Part shown: positions 25,817 to 34,854 of the stretch, piece after piece
Position numbering within the stretch: the first letter of the stretch is position 1
Layout: each line of letters opens with the position of its first letter
Source of the DNA: Chitinophagales bacterium
GTDB lineage: Bacteria; Bacteroidota; Bacteroidia; Chitinophagales; UBA2359
Reading direction: 5' to 3'
DNA length: 64,000 nt
Assembly (NCBI GenBank): GCA_016787295.1
Contig: JAEUUX010000291.1
Coordinates: 1 to 64,000 of the forward strand
Position numbers and translations under genes: made by a program
Notes under the pieces: generated by a model
The model's database searches: none
Seen by the model: only the letters and a program-made list of their open reading frames with translations
Told to the model about the DNA's origin: nothing

Positions 25817-26185
25817 CTATTTTGCAAGTTCCCATTTATCTACAGCGGGTTCTCCCCATATATTGTCTTCTACTATATAAATAGTTTCGCAATCAGCCAA
25901 TTGATGACATATTTCATCTACTTGTTGCCAAGCATAGCTACATATTCCTAACTGTTTTTTGTCGCAATCATAGATAACACCACCAGCATCATACGCATTT
26001 GCTTGTACACAAAAAACCTTTTGCTTTTTATATGTACAGAATTCTATCCAGCTATTTTTATTTGACTCATATATAGCTTTTGCTGTTGCATGATAATCCG
26101 CCTCTTGCTTTTTATGACAACCTATTATGCCTATATGCAAGACAAATACTGTGATTAGGCACCAAATTTCAAATACGCTTTTCAA
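25817..26185 (-). CDS. Hypothetical lipoprotein
   Basis: A 122-residue protein with a hydrophobic N-terminus and lipobox IIGC near residue 23, followed by HKKQEADY. The mature part has five further cysteines (FCTYKKQKVFC, YDCDKK, GICSY, EICHQ, DCETI), suggesting disulphides in the periplasm or outside. I do not recognise a family. It starts 6 bp after the stop of the membrane-anchored barrel gene, so it belongs to the same unit as that gene and the ECF sigma factor. Confidence 0.65.
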   Translation of the reverse strand: MKSVFEIWCLITVFVLHIGIIGCHKKQEADYHATAKAIYESNKNSWIEFCTYKKQKVFCVQANAYDAGGVIYDCDKKQLGICSYAWQQVDEICHQLADCETIYIVEDNIWGEPAVDKWELAK

Positions 26186-26191
26186 AAGATT

Positions 26192-27667
26192 CTAAAATCT
26201 ACGAGCCAAACCCACTTGTAAGGCAGTTTGGTTGTTTCGGTAGGGTTCTACCAAAAGGGTTCTGGAAGATGCGTTGCGAATATAGATAGGTTGGAAATTG
26301 GTTTTGTAGTTAATTTCGGCTTGCAATAACCATTTATCATTCAAAGCATATTGCGTTCCGAGATGTATTTGCCCCAAATCGTAACGAAAACGTTCGGTGG
26401 TGGGTCCTATATCCTGTGTTTCCACATCACGAGTAGTATCAACAGACGTAGAAGGGAAAGGTACGATAGAATCAACCATAGATTCTGTTGAGCAATTACA
26501 ATCTGTTATTTTGTAGTCTTGTCCCAAATGCCACACCAAGGCAGTTCCCACAGCTATATATGGTCTCCATTTTGGGTTGTTGGCAGGCATATAATAACGA
26601 GCTAACAAAGGAACTTCAATTTGCTCAATAGTTAGGCTTTTGACGGTGTATGCCAGATGGCTTTGTGCGGCATTTTTATTAATAACTTCAGTGAATTGCT
26701 GTTGGATATTGTAATATGCTCCACTTTCCAATTCCCATTGAGGTGCAAAATTATAGGCTGCTGCAATGCCGATGGGTATGTTGTTGGTGGTACGATGATT
26801 CTTGTTGTTAAAAGTTTCTGCAAAAGCTGTTTGAACACCCACCCAAAAGCGCTTTTTATGTTTCGGGACAGGCATATCTGTTTTGCTATTTGAGGCAAAA
26901 GTACTACTGGGAGCTATGGATATGTTTGTTTGTGGTAGTTCAATTTTAGGGGACGAAACAATAGGCAAGACAGGTAGTATAGCCTTTGAGCTATTAGTGG
27001 ATAATGCCAAAGCAGGCAGTTTTAAGGCAGATATAGTGGTAGTAGATGAACGGGTGTTTGTTGTCCTGACAGACGTAGGGGACGAAACAGTAGCAGTAGG
27101 GAATGAGGAAGTTATATTCGTATTAGATGAGTAGAACTGCTGGTTATTAGCTATTGCTTTTGTGATTGTTGTAAGGTTTGGGGTGACACTCCAATTGGTT
27201 TTTTCAGTTGTATTTGCTGTATTGTCAACATTATTATATTGGTTTGTTGTTGCTATAACAAGTTGTTGCGAACTTTGTGTGGTGGCAGTGGTTTGGGTGG
27301 GCATGGTGGTGGCAGGAACAACACCGATATTGGAATTATTGCTTACTATTGGCATTGCAGCAACCGATTTTGTTTCGGCATTATTGAGAGTATTTTGTGT
27401 GGAACTTTGCTCTCCTACTGGAATAGGAGAAAGAGAAAAGTCATACAATTGGACACACATCACCAACAAGCAGGCAACAGCAACTGCCCGCCACATATAG
27501 CGGTTTTTGTACCAAAAGCCTACAACTTTTTGTTTGTCTTGTTGGTCTAATAGTACTTCCATATTTTTCCATGCCTCAGGATCGTATGGACTTTGATGGG
27601 TGTCTAATCGCTGTTTGATTTGTTGTTCAAACTTATCGGGTTGTGATTTATGGCTACGCGATTTCAT
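26192..27667 (-). CDS. Membrane-anchored protein with Ser/Thr-rich linker and C-terminal beta-barrel-like domain
   Basis: A 491-residue protein with an unusual layout. About 48 cytoplasmic residues (EQQIKQRLDTHQSPYDPEAWKN) precede one transmembrane helix (about 55-77). A low-complexity S/T/N-rich linker of about 190 residues follows. The C-terminal region of about 210 residues (WVGVQTAFAETF, IGIAAAYNFAPQWELESG, ALQVGLARRF) looks like an outer-membrane-type barrel or PorT domain. Position directly downstream of an ECF sigma gene and the short cytoplasmic tail suggest an anti-sigma-like or signal-sensing role, which is inference. The lipoprotein gene follows after 6 bp. Confidence 0.7.
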   Translation of the reverse strand: MKSRSHKSQPDKFEQQIKQRLDTHQSPYDPEAWKNMEVLLDQQDKQKVVGFWYKNRYMWRAVAVACLLVMCVQLYDFSLSPIPVGEQSSTQNTLNNAETKSVAAMPIVSNNSNIGVVPATTMPTQTTATTQSSQQLVIATTNQYNNVDNTANTTEKTNWSVTPNLTTITKAIANNQQFYSSNTNITSSFPTATVSSPTSVRTTNTRSSTTTISALKLPALALSTNSSKAILPVLPIVSSPKIELPQTNISIAPSSTFASNSKTDMPVPKHKKRFWVGVQTAFAETFNNKNHRTTNNIPIGIAAAYNFAPQWELESGAYYNIQQQFTEVINKNAAQSHLAYTVKSLTIEQIEVPLLARYYMPANNPKWRPYIAVGTALVWHLGQDYKITDCNCSTESMVDSIVPFPSTSVDTTRDVETQDIGPTTERFRYDLGQIHLGTQYALNDKWLLQAEINYKTNFQPIYIRNASSRTLLVEPYRNNQTALQVGLARRF

Positions 27668-27718
27668 ACCGTAAAACTATAAAATGTAAAAAGGTGATGT
27701 TTGGGTAGTTGTATATAG

Positions 27719-28309
27719 TTAGTAACAGAAATGGGGATAATGAAGTTTTATGAGTTCTTGCAAACGGTTTTTGGCTTTGGCTAAATTAGATTTGGAAGTA
27801 CCTTCATTGATGCCGAGCAAGTCGCTGATTTCGCGGTGCGAATAACCTTCTATGGCATAGAGATTAAATACTGTTCGATAGGCGGGTGACAATTGCTGCA
27901 CCAATGCCATGATTTCGTCGGCAGACATTTTGGCAATAGCATTTTCGGCGTGCGGGTCGCTTTCATGCACCACTTGTTCGATGTCTATTTGTTGTTGGTG
28001 TTTTTTGTATTGTCGATAATGGTCTATGGCAGTATTAATCATTATTCGTCTAATCCAAGTTTCTAAAGGGTGTGTTGGGCGATAGTTACACAAATTGGTG
28101 AATACTTTCAAAAATCCCTCGTTTAGCATGGCGGTTGCGGAATCATGGTCGTTGGCATAGCGCATACAAATACTTAGCATCTTTGAATAGTATGCTTCAT
28201 ATAGTTGCCGTTGATAGAGCCGCTCTCCACGAACGCAACCTGCTATAAGGCGTTCTTCATTGGTCAAACTTGACGGAATACTTTGAAGTGAAACTTCCAT
28301 ACTAAGCAT
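27719..28309 (-). CDS. ECF-type RNA polymerase sigma factor
   Basis: A 196-residue extracytoplasmic-function sigma factor that redirects RNA polymerase to a specific regulon. Region 2 is visible (YYSKMLSICMRYANDHDSA, ETWIRRIMINTAIDHYRQ) and region 4 carries the helix-turn-helix GYSHREISDLLGINEGTSKSNLAKAK. Starts at 28309 or 28300 (MEVSLQS) are both possible. The downstream gene 51 bp away encodes a membrane protein with a short cytoplasmic N-terminus, the usual place for a regulator of sigma activity. The target promoters are unknown. Confidence 0.9.
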   Translation of the reverse strand: MLSMEVSLQSIPSSLTNEERLIAGCVRGERLYQRQLYEAYYSKMLSICMRYANDHDSATAMLNEGFLKVFTNLCNYRPTHPLETWIRRIMINTAIDHYRQYKKHQQQIDIEQVVHESDPHAENAIAKMSADEIMALVQQLSPAYRTVFNLYAIEGYSHREISDLLGINEGTSKSNLAKAKNRLQELIKLHYPHFCY

Positions 28310-28533
28310 ATCGGGGTGTATTTGCTTGGTTCCATTTTTTCTAAAACGCCAGCAAAGTGAAAATGGTTGCCTATGCCCATAAAAAAATATAGCCTTTTAT
28401 GGGTTGATGTTAATTTTTTTCAAAAAAACAAACTTTGTTGGGACAACAAAACCTATTTGGGTTAAAAAAGCAGGCAAAAATAGCAGTTATCAAATTTTAT
28501 AGAAATCCAAAATCGGCGAGCCTTGTTGTTGTT

Positions 28534-29073
28534 CTATGACAATAAGCATTTTTCATAACAACGATATTTACCTTCATAGTTTTCATACACAATTGCTCCG
28601 CGAAGTTGATACCCCTGTCGAAAAAACAGATTTTCGGCAGGGGTATTTTCCTCGTAAGTATCCAATTTTATAGCCGTTTTGTGGTTATCCAACGCCCATC
28701 GGTCAGCAAAAAGCAGTAGTTGTTGAGCAATTTTTTGGTGTTGGTGGGCGGGCAAAACACCCAAACGATGTACAAAAAAACTTGTTTCCAAAGGTTGTTG
28801 CCACCCTATTTGCAAATACTCTTCTGCCCAATGAGTGTCGATGGTGATGATGCCCGCTATGGTTTTTTGCGAATGAGTTGTTGTTATTGCCACAAACAAA
28901 TTTCCTTGTGCTATGTCTTTACTGAGGAGTTCTACTGATGGATAGTGTTCGTTCCACTGGTAGTTACCCATGCTGTTCATTTGGCGCACAACTTCTTGTA
29001 CCAATAACACAATATCGGTCAAATCTCCCATAATGGCACGACCGATGTGGATAAAATGTGGAAAATTATGCAC
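28534..29073 (-). CDS. GNAT-family N-acetyltransferase
   Basis: An acetyl-CoA-dependent transferase of 179 residues; the substrate is unknown. Core features are an N-terminal DLTDIVLLVQEVVRQM helix, beta strands around FVAITT and IAGIITID, the acetyl-CoA segment VHRLGVLPAHQHQKIAQQLL, and NLFFRQGYQLRG near the end. The start is taken as GTG at 29073, overlapping the kup stop by 8 bp, because residues upstream of the first ATG (29031) still look like the family's first strand. The overlap implies translational coupling with kup. Confidence 0.78.
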   Translation of the reverse strand: MHNFPHFIHIGRAIMGDLTDIVLLVQEVVRQMNSMGNYQWNEHYPSVELLSKDIAQGNLFVAITTTHSQKTIAGIITIDTHWAEEYLQIGWQQPLETSFFVHRLGVLPAHQHQKIAQQLLLFADRWALDNHKTAIKLDTYEENTPAENLFFRQGYQLRGAIVYENYEGKYRCYEKCLLS

Positions 29074-31075
29074 GTTCTACCAAAATTTCGGAGTCTGGTG
29101 CCACATTAATAGGCACGGTTTCTTCTTCTACATTACCCAATTCTAAACCAAAATCTTCGACCGTCGACAGGCTGTAGGATTTGATGAAACGATAGGTTGT
29201 TACAACAAATTGGTTGAACGGACTCAGTTGGTTGTCTGCCGACACGCGCGTATTGAGGATAATGAATTTGAAATCGGCGGGCATACCATATTTACGCAAC
29301 GATGGATAGTGGCTTAGTTCGTCAACTTCGTCGTTGTTTATCATTTCGGTGACAATTTTTTCGAACATCAAATTGACTTTGTGTTCTACTTTGAAACCAA
29401 ATTTTAGGCGAACAAAAAAGCAGGTGCGGGGAATAATGGTGTCCACTGAATATTTCGTGCCGTATGGTTTATCGGTAATCTCAATATGCACAAACCAATA
29501 AATGTCGGCGCGTTTGGGTCTTTTTCGGAAAATAGAATAGATGATATTAGAATCTAAATGATCCTTGTCGTTTGCCATCGATAAGTAGACCAAATTGGTG
29601 GCTTCTTTGGGTACAGTTTCATCTTTTTGGAGGTCTTGCAACATTTCGATATATTCGCGCACGGGCAAAAATTCGGTATGTTTGTCACGCAAACGACGAG
29701 CCGAATAGAACACAAACATAGCTATAAAAATGATGGTGGCAATCATCAACGTAAACCAGCCGCCATGTGGAATTTTAATAACATTGGAGGCAAAGAACAT
29801 CAATTCTAAACAATAGAAAGTAAGCGCAAAACCAATAACAAAAGGGCGGGGATATTTTTTGATGACCAAATAATAGGTCAACACTGTGGTTGTCATCAAC
29901 ATATCCATCGTAATTGCCAAACCATACGCCGCTTCCATGCGGGACGATTCCCTAAAAATCAATACCACCGAAATACAACCAGCCAGCAAAAGCCAATTGA
30001 TAGCAGGCAAGTAGATTTGTCCGCGCGAATGACTGGGATAATTGACTTTGAGGTTCGCCCACAGTTTAAGTTTCATGGCTTCGTTAAACATCGTGAAAGT
30101 ACCACTAATCAAGGCTTGACTGGCGATGATAGCCGCACCTGATGCCAGCACAATACCATATGGCAAAAACCATTCGGGCATCATAGAATAGAACGGACTT
30201 TGGCTTGCACTTGTGAAAGTTTGTCCTTCTATGTGGGTAAGCATCCAAGCACCTTGTCCAAAATAGTTGAGCAAAAGGGCAATTTTAACAAATGACCAGC
30301 TCACACGGATATTGCCTTTTCCGCAGTGCCCCAAATCAGAATAGAGTGCTTCGGCACCAGTAGTACACAAAAATACCGCACCCAATATCCAAAATCCATT
30401 GCTGCTACTCAACAATTTGATAGCATACATCGGGTTGATGGCTACTAATACGCCAGGATATGCCATTAAATTGTAGGTTCCCAGTATTGCCAACATACTA
30501 AACCATATCAACATAATGGGTCCAAAAGCCCTGCCTACCACAGTCGTCCCAAATTGTTGTACGCCAAACAGCACTATCAATATCCCAATCACAATCGGGA
30601 CGGTATTCAGTTCGGGATTAAATGCCCTTAAACCTTCTACCGCAGATGAAATAGAAATAGGAGGCGTAATAAAACCGTCTGAAATTAGGGCTGAACAACC
30701 AATAATAGCAGGAAAAACGAGCCATTTGGCTTTATAACGACGTACCAAAGCATAGAGTGCAAAGATACCGCCTTCGCCGTTGTTATCGGCGTTTAGTGCC
30801 AAGAGGACATACTTAAAACTCGTGACTAAGGTTAGTGTCCAGAAGATACACGAAATACCACCCAAAACCAAATCTTTTGTGATGGTATGTCCTGTTCCAA
30901 TGGCTTTCATTACATACAAAGGCGATGTACCAATGTCGCCAAAGACAATACCGAGTGTAATTAATACACCCGCAGCGCTTAATACGTGAACATGTTCATG
31001 GTGATGGTCTATCACCCGAACTTGTGGTACGTCAGGGTTTGTAATACCACCCTGATGTTGATTTTCTGTTGACAT
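29066..31075 (-). CDS. kup: Low-affinity potassium transporter Kup
   Basis: An inner-membrane K+/H+ symporter of the KUP/HAK/KT family, 669 residues. About twelve transmembrane helices occupy residues 30-470. The family start ALGIVFGDIGTSPLYV appears here as TLGIVFGDIGTSPLYVMKA, followed by NADNNGEGGIFALYALV, SDGFITPPISI and TTGAEALYSDLGHCG. A cytoplasmic C-terminal domain of about 190 residues ends in an acidic tail. The 380-bp upstream region is long for a simple promoter. The GNAT gene is coupled downstream. Confidence 0.94.
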   Translation of the reverse strand: MSTENQHQGGITNPDVPQVRVIDHHHEHVHVLSAAGVLITLGIVFGDIGTSPLYVMKAIGTGHTITKDLVLGGISCIFWTLTLVTSFKYVLLALNADNNGEGGIFALYALVRRYKAKWLVFPAIIGCSALISDGFITPPISISSAVEGLRAFNPELNTVPIVIGILIVLFGVQQFGTTVVGRAFGPIMLIWFSMLAILGTYNLMAYPGVLVAINPMYAIKLLSSSNGFWILGAVFLCTTGAEALYSDLGHCGKGNIRVSWSFVKIALLLNYFGQGAWMLTHIEGQTFTSASQSPFYSMMPEWFLPYGIVLASGAAIIASQALISGTFTMFNEAMKLKLWANLKVNYPSHSRGQIYLPAINWLLLAGCISVVLIFRESSRMEAAYGLAITMDMLMTTTVLTYYLVIKKYPRPFVIGFALTFYCLELMFFASNVIKIPHGGWFTLMIATIIFIAMFVFYSARRLRDKHTEFLPVREYIEMLQDLQKDETVPKEATNLVYLSMANDKDHLDSNIIYSIFRKRPKRADIYWFVHIEITDKPYGTKYSVDTIIPRTCFFVRLKFGFKVEHKVNLMFEKIVTEMINNDEVDELSHYPSLRKYGMPADFKFIILNTRVSADNQLSPFNQFVVTTYRFIKSYSLSTVEDFGLELGNVEEETVPINVAPDSEILVERA

Positions 31076-31280
31076 ATTTCTAAGTATGCACTACCTATTT
31101 GTTCAGTTTTATTAGACTTTAGGTAGTTGTTAAAACAATAAAATAAGTGTGTTACGCAAAAACTCTTTTGTGCAACGTTATTAATAAATGTTGTTAGCAC
31201 AAATTTTGATAATCTGGTAATTTTTTTACTCCTAAAAAGGTCGTCAAAACCTTTGGTGTTGGGATATTTATTGAAAACAT

Positions 31281-31294
31281 CTTTGTTAACAAAG
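31281..31294. promoter_or_regulatory. Perfect 14-bp palindrome upstream of kup
   Basis: CTTTGTTAACAAAG is its own reverse complement and lies about 205 bp upstream of the kup start. It could be an operator, but nothing else supports this. Confidence 0.25.
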
Positions 31295-31394
31295 GCATGG
31301 ATATGACTTATTTTTTGGATAAAAATGCGTAACATGAGGTAAAATAACTATAAAAAAACAATGATGATTGGTAGTGAAAAACGTGCGCAAAAAT

Positions 31395-31444
31395 AATCCT
31401 ACAACCATTTTTCTGCGTGTATTGCTGAAAATGGTTGTAGGATT
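31395..31444 (-). terminator. Terminator downstream of the biotin-carrier gene
   Basis: A 17-bp perfect stem, AATCCTACAACCATTTT with AAAATGGTTGTAGGATT, has a 16-nt loop and is followed on the minus strand by ATTTTTG. It lies 11 bp past the stop at 31456. Confidence 0.85.
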
Positions 31445-31455
31445 TTGTAGCTAAT

Positions 31456-31932
31456 TTATGCAAATTTGATGAGGACAGCATTTTTTTCTACTGCTTGACC
31501 TTTAGTAACTTCTATGCTTTGAATAAGACCGTCATGAGGGGCAGTAAGGACATTTTCCATTTTCATGGCTTCCAAGATAAGCAAAGTTTGCCCTTTAAGA
31601 ACAGTATCGCCTACGGCTACAGGAATAGATAAGATGAGTCCCGGCATTTGTGCTTTCAACACATCTGCTTTGGTGGTGTTTTTTGTGCCAATGCCCATGC
31701 TTTCCAACAGCAAGTCCATTTTGTCTTTCAACAATACTTCATAATCCTGTCCATTGATGCGAAGCACTATCGTTTTGTTCTCCCAATCTGTGCGCACCAA
31801 GCGGGCAGTGTAGGAACGGTTGTTGTCGATAATATGAAATACCCCTTCTTCAAGCATTACTATATCTAATAGTTCGAAGTCTTGGGGTTGTATGCCGTGT
31901 TCGTATTGGTTGTTGACAATGGTTTTATACAT
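31456..31932 (-). CDS. Biotin carboxyl carrier protein subunit (acyl-CoA carboxylase type)
   Basis: It carries the covalently bound biotin that shuttles CO2 between the carboxylase and transferase subunits of an acetyl-/propionyl-CoA carboxylase. The 158-residue protein ends in a biotinyl domain with EAMKMEN (biotin Lys124) and the preceding AQMPGLILSIPVAVGD. The N-terminal half is the extra domain seen in Bacteroidota carrier subunits (VRINGQDY-like LRINGQDYEV). ATG 31932 (MYKTIVNNQ) is chosen over 31983. The partner carboxylase genes are not in the window. Confidence 0.88.
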   Translation of the reverse strand: MYKTIVNNQYEHGIQPQDFELLDIVMLEEGVFHIIDNNRSYTARLVRTDWENKTIVLRINGQDYEVLLKDKMDLLLESMGIGTKNTTKADVLKAQMPGLILSIPVAVGDTVLKGQTLLILEAMKMENVLTAPHDGLIQSIEVTKGQAVEKNAVLIKFA

Positions 31933-32016
31933 ATTACAAAGCTTTTTGGCTGATTCAGACTGCAAAATTACAATAATATCCATTAATGCAACCTATAGCG
32001 CAAAAAAAAATTATCA

Positions 32017-32052
32017 TAGTGTTCCATTTTGGTTAAATAGTCCGATAATAAA
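32017..32052 (+). repeat. MITE-like repeat, copy 3, left part (split by the IS)
   Basis: It begins TAGTGTTCCATTTTGG and runs to GATAATAAA, where the IS starts. It matches the left 36 bp of copy 2 with few differences. The last six bases (AATAAA, 32047-32052) are the left target duplication. Confidence 0.85.
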
Positions 32053-32090
32053 CAACATGGCTGCCACGACTATGGGCTGTCAGCATACAT

Positions 32091-33491
32091 TTAGGCGGCA
32101 TTAATAAGCGTTTTAGGCATAAAATTGTGGATAGCCTCGGCATTAAAAATAGGATTCTGGTCATTTTGGGTATCATTTAAAAAAGATTTGAGTGTAAAAC
32201 GGGCGTTGAAAATGATTTTCAAGTCGGTAATGCCAAGTTTAGGCATTCCGTACTGTTGTCGGTAGTATGGGATAATTATCTTAGCAATAAGGCACATCAT
32301 AAAAGCTAGATTGACAAAATTGGTGACATTGTTTTGCTTATAGTTCTTGAAATCTGCGAAACCAAAGTGTTGTTTAGCGTCTCTAAAATCAAACTCTATT
32401 TGATACCGCAAATGATAATAATCCCATAATTGGCTATGGGTTAGGTTAAGGTCGTTGGAACAGAAAATGAGGATGGATGTTTTGTTGGTCGTTGTGTCTG
32501 TGGTACGAACAATAAGGATATTAAGGATTATCTGTCCGAAGATACCTTTCATATATCCTTCGAACTGGAAGTGTTCTGTTTTGATATTGTCTTGAATAGT
32601 GGTATTTTTGAGGGTGTGGGCAGGTGGGTTTTCATTGTCGATTCTCTTGCCATAGACTTTTGGTCTGCCATGGGTGTAGGGTTGTTGTTCGGTGTATTGA
32701 AAAGGGAAACAGATGACAGTATTTCGCTTAACTTTGGAGATAAGATATAGCCCCTCTGATAGGGCTAATTCCATATATTGCAGGGTGGCATATGCACTAT
32801 CTCCGACGATATGGTGCAATTGTATGTTGGGTAGTTGAGCCTTGATTTGGGTCATTACATCGACAAACAAGCGCTTAAAGGTGCGAAAACTTGCCGTTTC
32901 TAGGGTGTTTTCGGCGGACTTAGGTTTATTTTTAGCACCTTTGGGATGCCCTTTGGGTTTGGGCTTTGGTTGGGGATTGTTTGCAGATGTAGTGCTTGTA
33001 CCTTTTTTTGCCTTGCCTTTGGCTTGCGACTTCTTGGCTTTTATGGCTGCCGTGCGTGCCTTGTCATGAGGGGTGCGTATGATTTGCAACAAACCCATAA
33101 AATACGACTTGCCAGCATCAATGCTAATCAGACTACAACCGAAAAAGCCTATACCCCGCTGAACAATACCTATGATGGAGTTGTAAAAACGGTCTATGCC
33201 ATATGTACTATAGCGACTCTTAGCTTGCATTGTTTCATCAAACCCTAAGATGTAACGTTCTGATACCTCATAGGAAAACTGAGCAAAAAGTGCCACAAAA
33301 GCATTAATCCAAGTGTAGTTCCCTGATAAAAACCGAAACCATGACCGCTCACTTAGCCAACTATGACGACTCAGACTGCGTGTTGTGACCATGTATAGAA
33401 TACTGAAATAGCTGCTGATTATAGCCGTTAGCACCTCGCTATTGCTCACACCTAGTGCAGTGCCCAAGGTATTTCCTATTTGTTGTAACAT
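32091..33491 (-). CDS. IS4-family DDE transposase
   Basis: This transposase catalyses cut-and-paste of the element. In the 466-residue product the DDE triad is Asp85 (ILGFDETMQAK), Asp231 (IVGDSAYAT) and Glu366. The C-terminal YHLRYQIEFDFRDAK fits the IS4 signature Y-x2-R-x3-E-x6-K exactly. A K/P-rich insertion near residues 145-190 (KGHPKGAKNKPK) lies between the first two Asp residues, as in some IS4 relatives. ATG 33491 (MLQQIGNT) is chosen because a TACCTTTG -7 element lies at 33528-33521; the frame stays open to 33590, inside the right inverted repeat. No frameshift or missing residue was seen. Confidence 0.9.
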   Translation of the reverse strand: MLQQIGNTLGTALGVSNSEVLTAIISSYFSILYMVTTRSLSRHSWLSERSWFRFLSGNYTWINAFVALFAQFSYEVSERYILGFDETMQAKSRYSTYGIDRFYNSIIGIVQRGIGFFGCSLISIDAGKSYFMGLLQIIRTPHDKARTAAIKAKKSQAKGKAKKGTSTTSANNPQPKPKPKGHPKGAKNKPKSAENTLETASFRTFKRLFVDVMTQIKAQLPNIQLHHIVGDSAYATLQYMELALSEGLYLISKVKRNTVICFPFQYTEQQPYTHGRPKVYGKRIDNENPPAHTLKNTTIQDNIKTEHFQFEGYMKGIFGQIILNILIVRTTDTTTNKTSILIFCSNDLNLTHSQLWDYYHLRYQIEFDFRDAKQHFGFADFKNYKQNNVTNFVNLAFMMCLIAKIIIPYYRQQYGMPKLGITDLKIIFNARFTLKSFLNDTQNDQNPIFNAEAIHNFMPKTLINAA

Positions 33492-33520
33492 AATTAGACT
33501 ACTTGATTTTGTTTTTGCCG

Positions 33521-33528
33521 CAAAGGTA
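33521..33528 (-). promoter_or_regulatory. -7 element of the transposase gene inside the IS
   Basis: TACCTTTG on the minus strand, 29 bp before the ATG at 33491, lies within the IS ends. Confidence 0.5.
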
Positions 33529-33594
33529 CGAATTTTATCAGGTATCCACATTTTTATCCCCCCTTTAAAATAGGCAGATTTGGCAGCCATGTTG

Positions 33595-33795
33595 AATAAA
33601 GCATTGATTTATTTGGGCGTTTCCCTGCGGGTCGGGCTGCTGCGGGCTTCGCTTCGCTTGGTGCTGCGTTGCTCTCCGCACTGGCTAACGCCACCCTCCG
33701 CATCCCTAACGCGCTTCGCCATTCAAACAAAAATATCGTTATTTTTTTACGGCAAATACAGCTTTTTCCGACAAAATAGATAAAACAGAACACTA
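33595..33795 (+). repeat. MITE-like repeat, copy 3, right part (split by the IS)
   Basis: It starts with the right target duplication AATAAA (33595-33600). The GC-rich core follows (TTTGGGCGTTTCCCTGCGGG near 33612), and the copy ends GAACACTA at 33795. The reverse complement of the end, TAGTGTTC, equals the left end of this copy over 8 of 8 bases. The remaining 33796-33962 up to rfbA is A/T-rich with nothing else recognisable. Confidence 0.85.
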
Positions 33796-33962
33796 ATAGC
33801 CAAAAAATATTTAACCTAAGCAAGAACCTAAGTAGTTTCGTTATTTATTGGTGTTTGGATATAATTTTTTGCCCCCACTATCAACAAACATAACTACTTG
33901 AAGCTACTACACAAAATTGTTAAATTGGAGGTTATGGACTATGGCTATAGTGTCTTATATGG

Positions 33963-34820
33963 CTATATCAACTCCAATAAGTATTGTCCATAGCCACTTT
34001 TGAGCAAAGGTTCGGCAAGGCGACGCAGTTGTTCAGCATCAATAAAACCTTTGCGATAGGCAACTTCTTCGATACAACCCACCTTGAGTCCTTGTCTGTT
34101 TTCGACGACCTGCACAAATTGGCTTGCCTGCATGAGGGAGTCAAACGTACCTGTATCTAACCATGCTGTTCCACGGTCCAGAATAACTACTTTGAGGCGT
34201 TGTTGTTCCAAATAATAGCGATTGACATCGGTGATTTCATATTCGCCGCGCTTGCTGGGCTGTAGGTTTTTGGCAATTTCGACCACGCTGTTGTCATAAA
34301 AATACAAGCCGGGAACTGCAAAATGCGACTTAGGATTTTTGGGTTTTTCCTCTATGCTAATGGCAGTATTGTTGTGGTCAAATTCCACTACCCCATAGCG
34401 TTCGGGGTCGGAGACGTGATAGGCAAAAATAATTCCGCCGTCCACATCTTGACACGAGCTTAGTTTCTGTCCGAAAGTAGAACCATAAAAAATATTGTCA
34501 CCCAACACCAAAGATACTTTGTCGTTGCCAATAAAGGTTTCGCCCAACACAAAAGCCTGTGCCAAACCATTGGGAACATGTTGTACTTTGTAGGAGAAAT
34601 TACAACCATATTTGGATCCATCACCCAAAAAACTTTCGAACAAAGGCAAGTGTTCGGGCGTAGAAATGACCAATATATCGCGAATTCCTGCTAACATCAA
34701 TGTTGATAAAGGATAATAAATCATCGGTTTATCATAGATAGGCATGAGTTGTTTGCTAATAGCGTAGGTAATGGGGTGGAGGCGTGTGCCAGAACCACCT
34801 GCCAATATTATTCCTTTCAT
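33963..34820 (-). CDS. rfbA: Glucose-1-phosphate thymidylyltransferase
   Basis: RfbA joins dTTP and glucose-1-phosphate to dTDP-glucose, the first step to dTDP-rhamnose for surface polysaccharides. The 285-residue protein begins [16 protein letters not shown] (nucleotide-binding loop), then [42 protein letters not shown] and GTAWLDTGT, all typical. The start at 34820 is set by the family; the frame is open to 34889, overlapping nrnA. rfbB, rfbC and rfbD are absent here. nrnA lies directly upstream on the same strand. Confidence 0.94.
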   Translation of the reverse strand: MKGIILAGGSGTRLHPITYAISKQLMPIYDKPMIYYPLSTLMLAGIRDILVISTPEHLPLFESFLGDGSKYGCNFSYKVQHVPNGLAQAFVLGETFIGNDKVSLVLGDNIFYGSTFGQKLSSCQDVDGGIIFAYHVSDPERYGVVEFDHNNTAISIEEKPKNPKSHFAVPGLYFYDNSVVEIAKNLQPSKRGEYEITDVNRYYLEQQRLKVVILDRGTAWLDTGTFDSLMQASQFVQVVENRQGLKVGCIEEVAYRKGFIDAEQLRRLAEPLLKSGYGQYLLELI

Positions 34821-34854
34821 GGTATAAAAGCATTTTGTTTGTGAATAAAAAAAA

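Larger units (their letters stand above)
31076..31455. other. Leader/intergenic region between kup and the biotin-carrier gene
   Basis: A/T-rich region of 380 bp. It holds the biotin-carrier terminator at 31395-31444 and a perfect 14-bp palindrome at 31281-31294. No convincing TAnnTTTG element for kup was found. A 107-residue open frame crossing into kup is dismissed as spurious. Confidence 0.5.
32053..33594 (-). mobile_element. IS4-type insertion sequence (1542 bp) with 14-bp inverted repeats and 6-bp target duplication
   Basis: Terminal inverted repeats CAACATGGCTGCCA (32053-32066) and TGGCAGCCATGTTG (33581-33594) are perfect over 14 bp. The direct repeat AATAAA flanks both ends (32047-32052 and 33595-33600). 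Removing the IS and one AATAAA leaves a 231-bp repeat, exactly the length of copy 2, which confirms the borders. It contains one transposase gene and its own -7 element, so it looks complete. Confidence 0.92.

Noticed and set aside
31012-31335. 107-codon minus-strand open frame upstream of kup
   Set aside because: It overlaps the kup start in another frame and resembles no family.
31076-31455. Riboswitch (for example c-di-AMP type) ahead of kup
   Set aside because: The leader is long, but I could not find the conserved core motifs or a pairing scheme. Only the palindrome and the neighbouring gene's terminator are clear.
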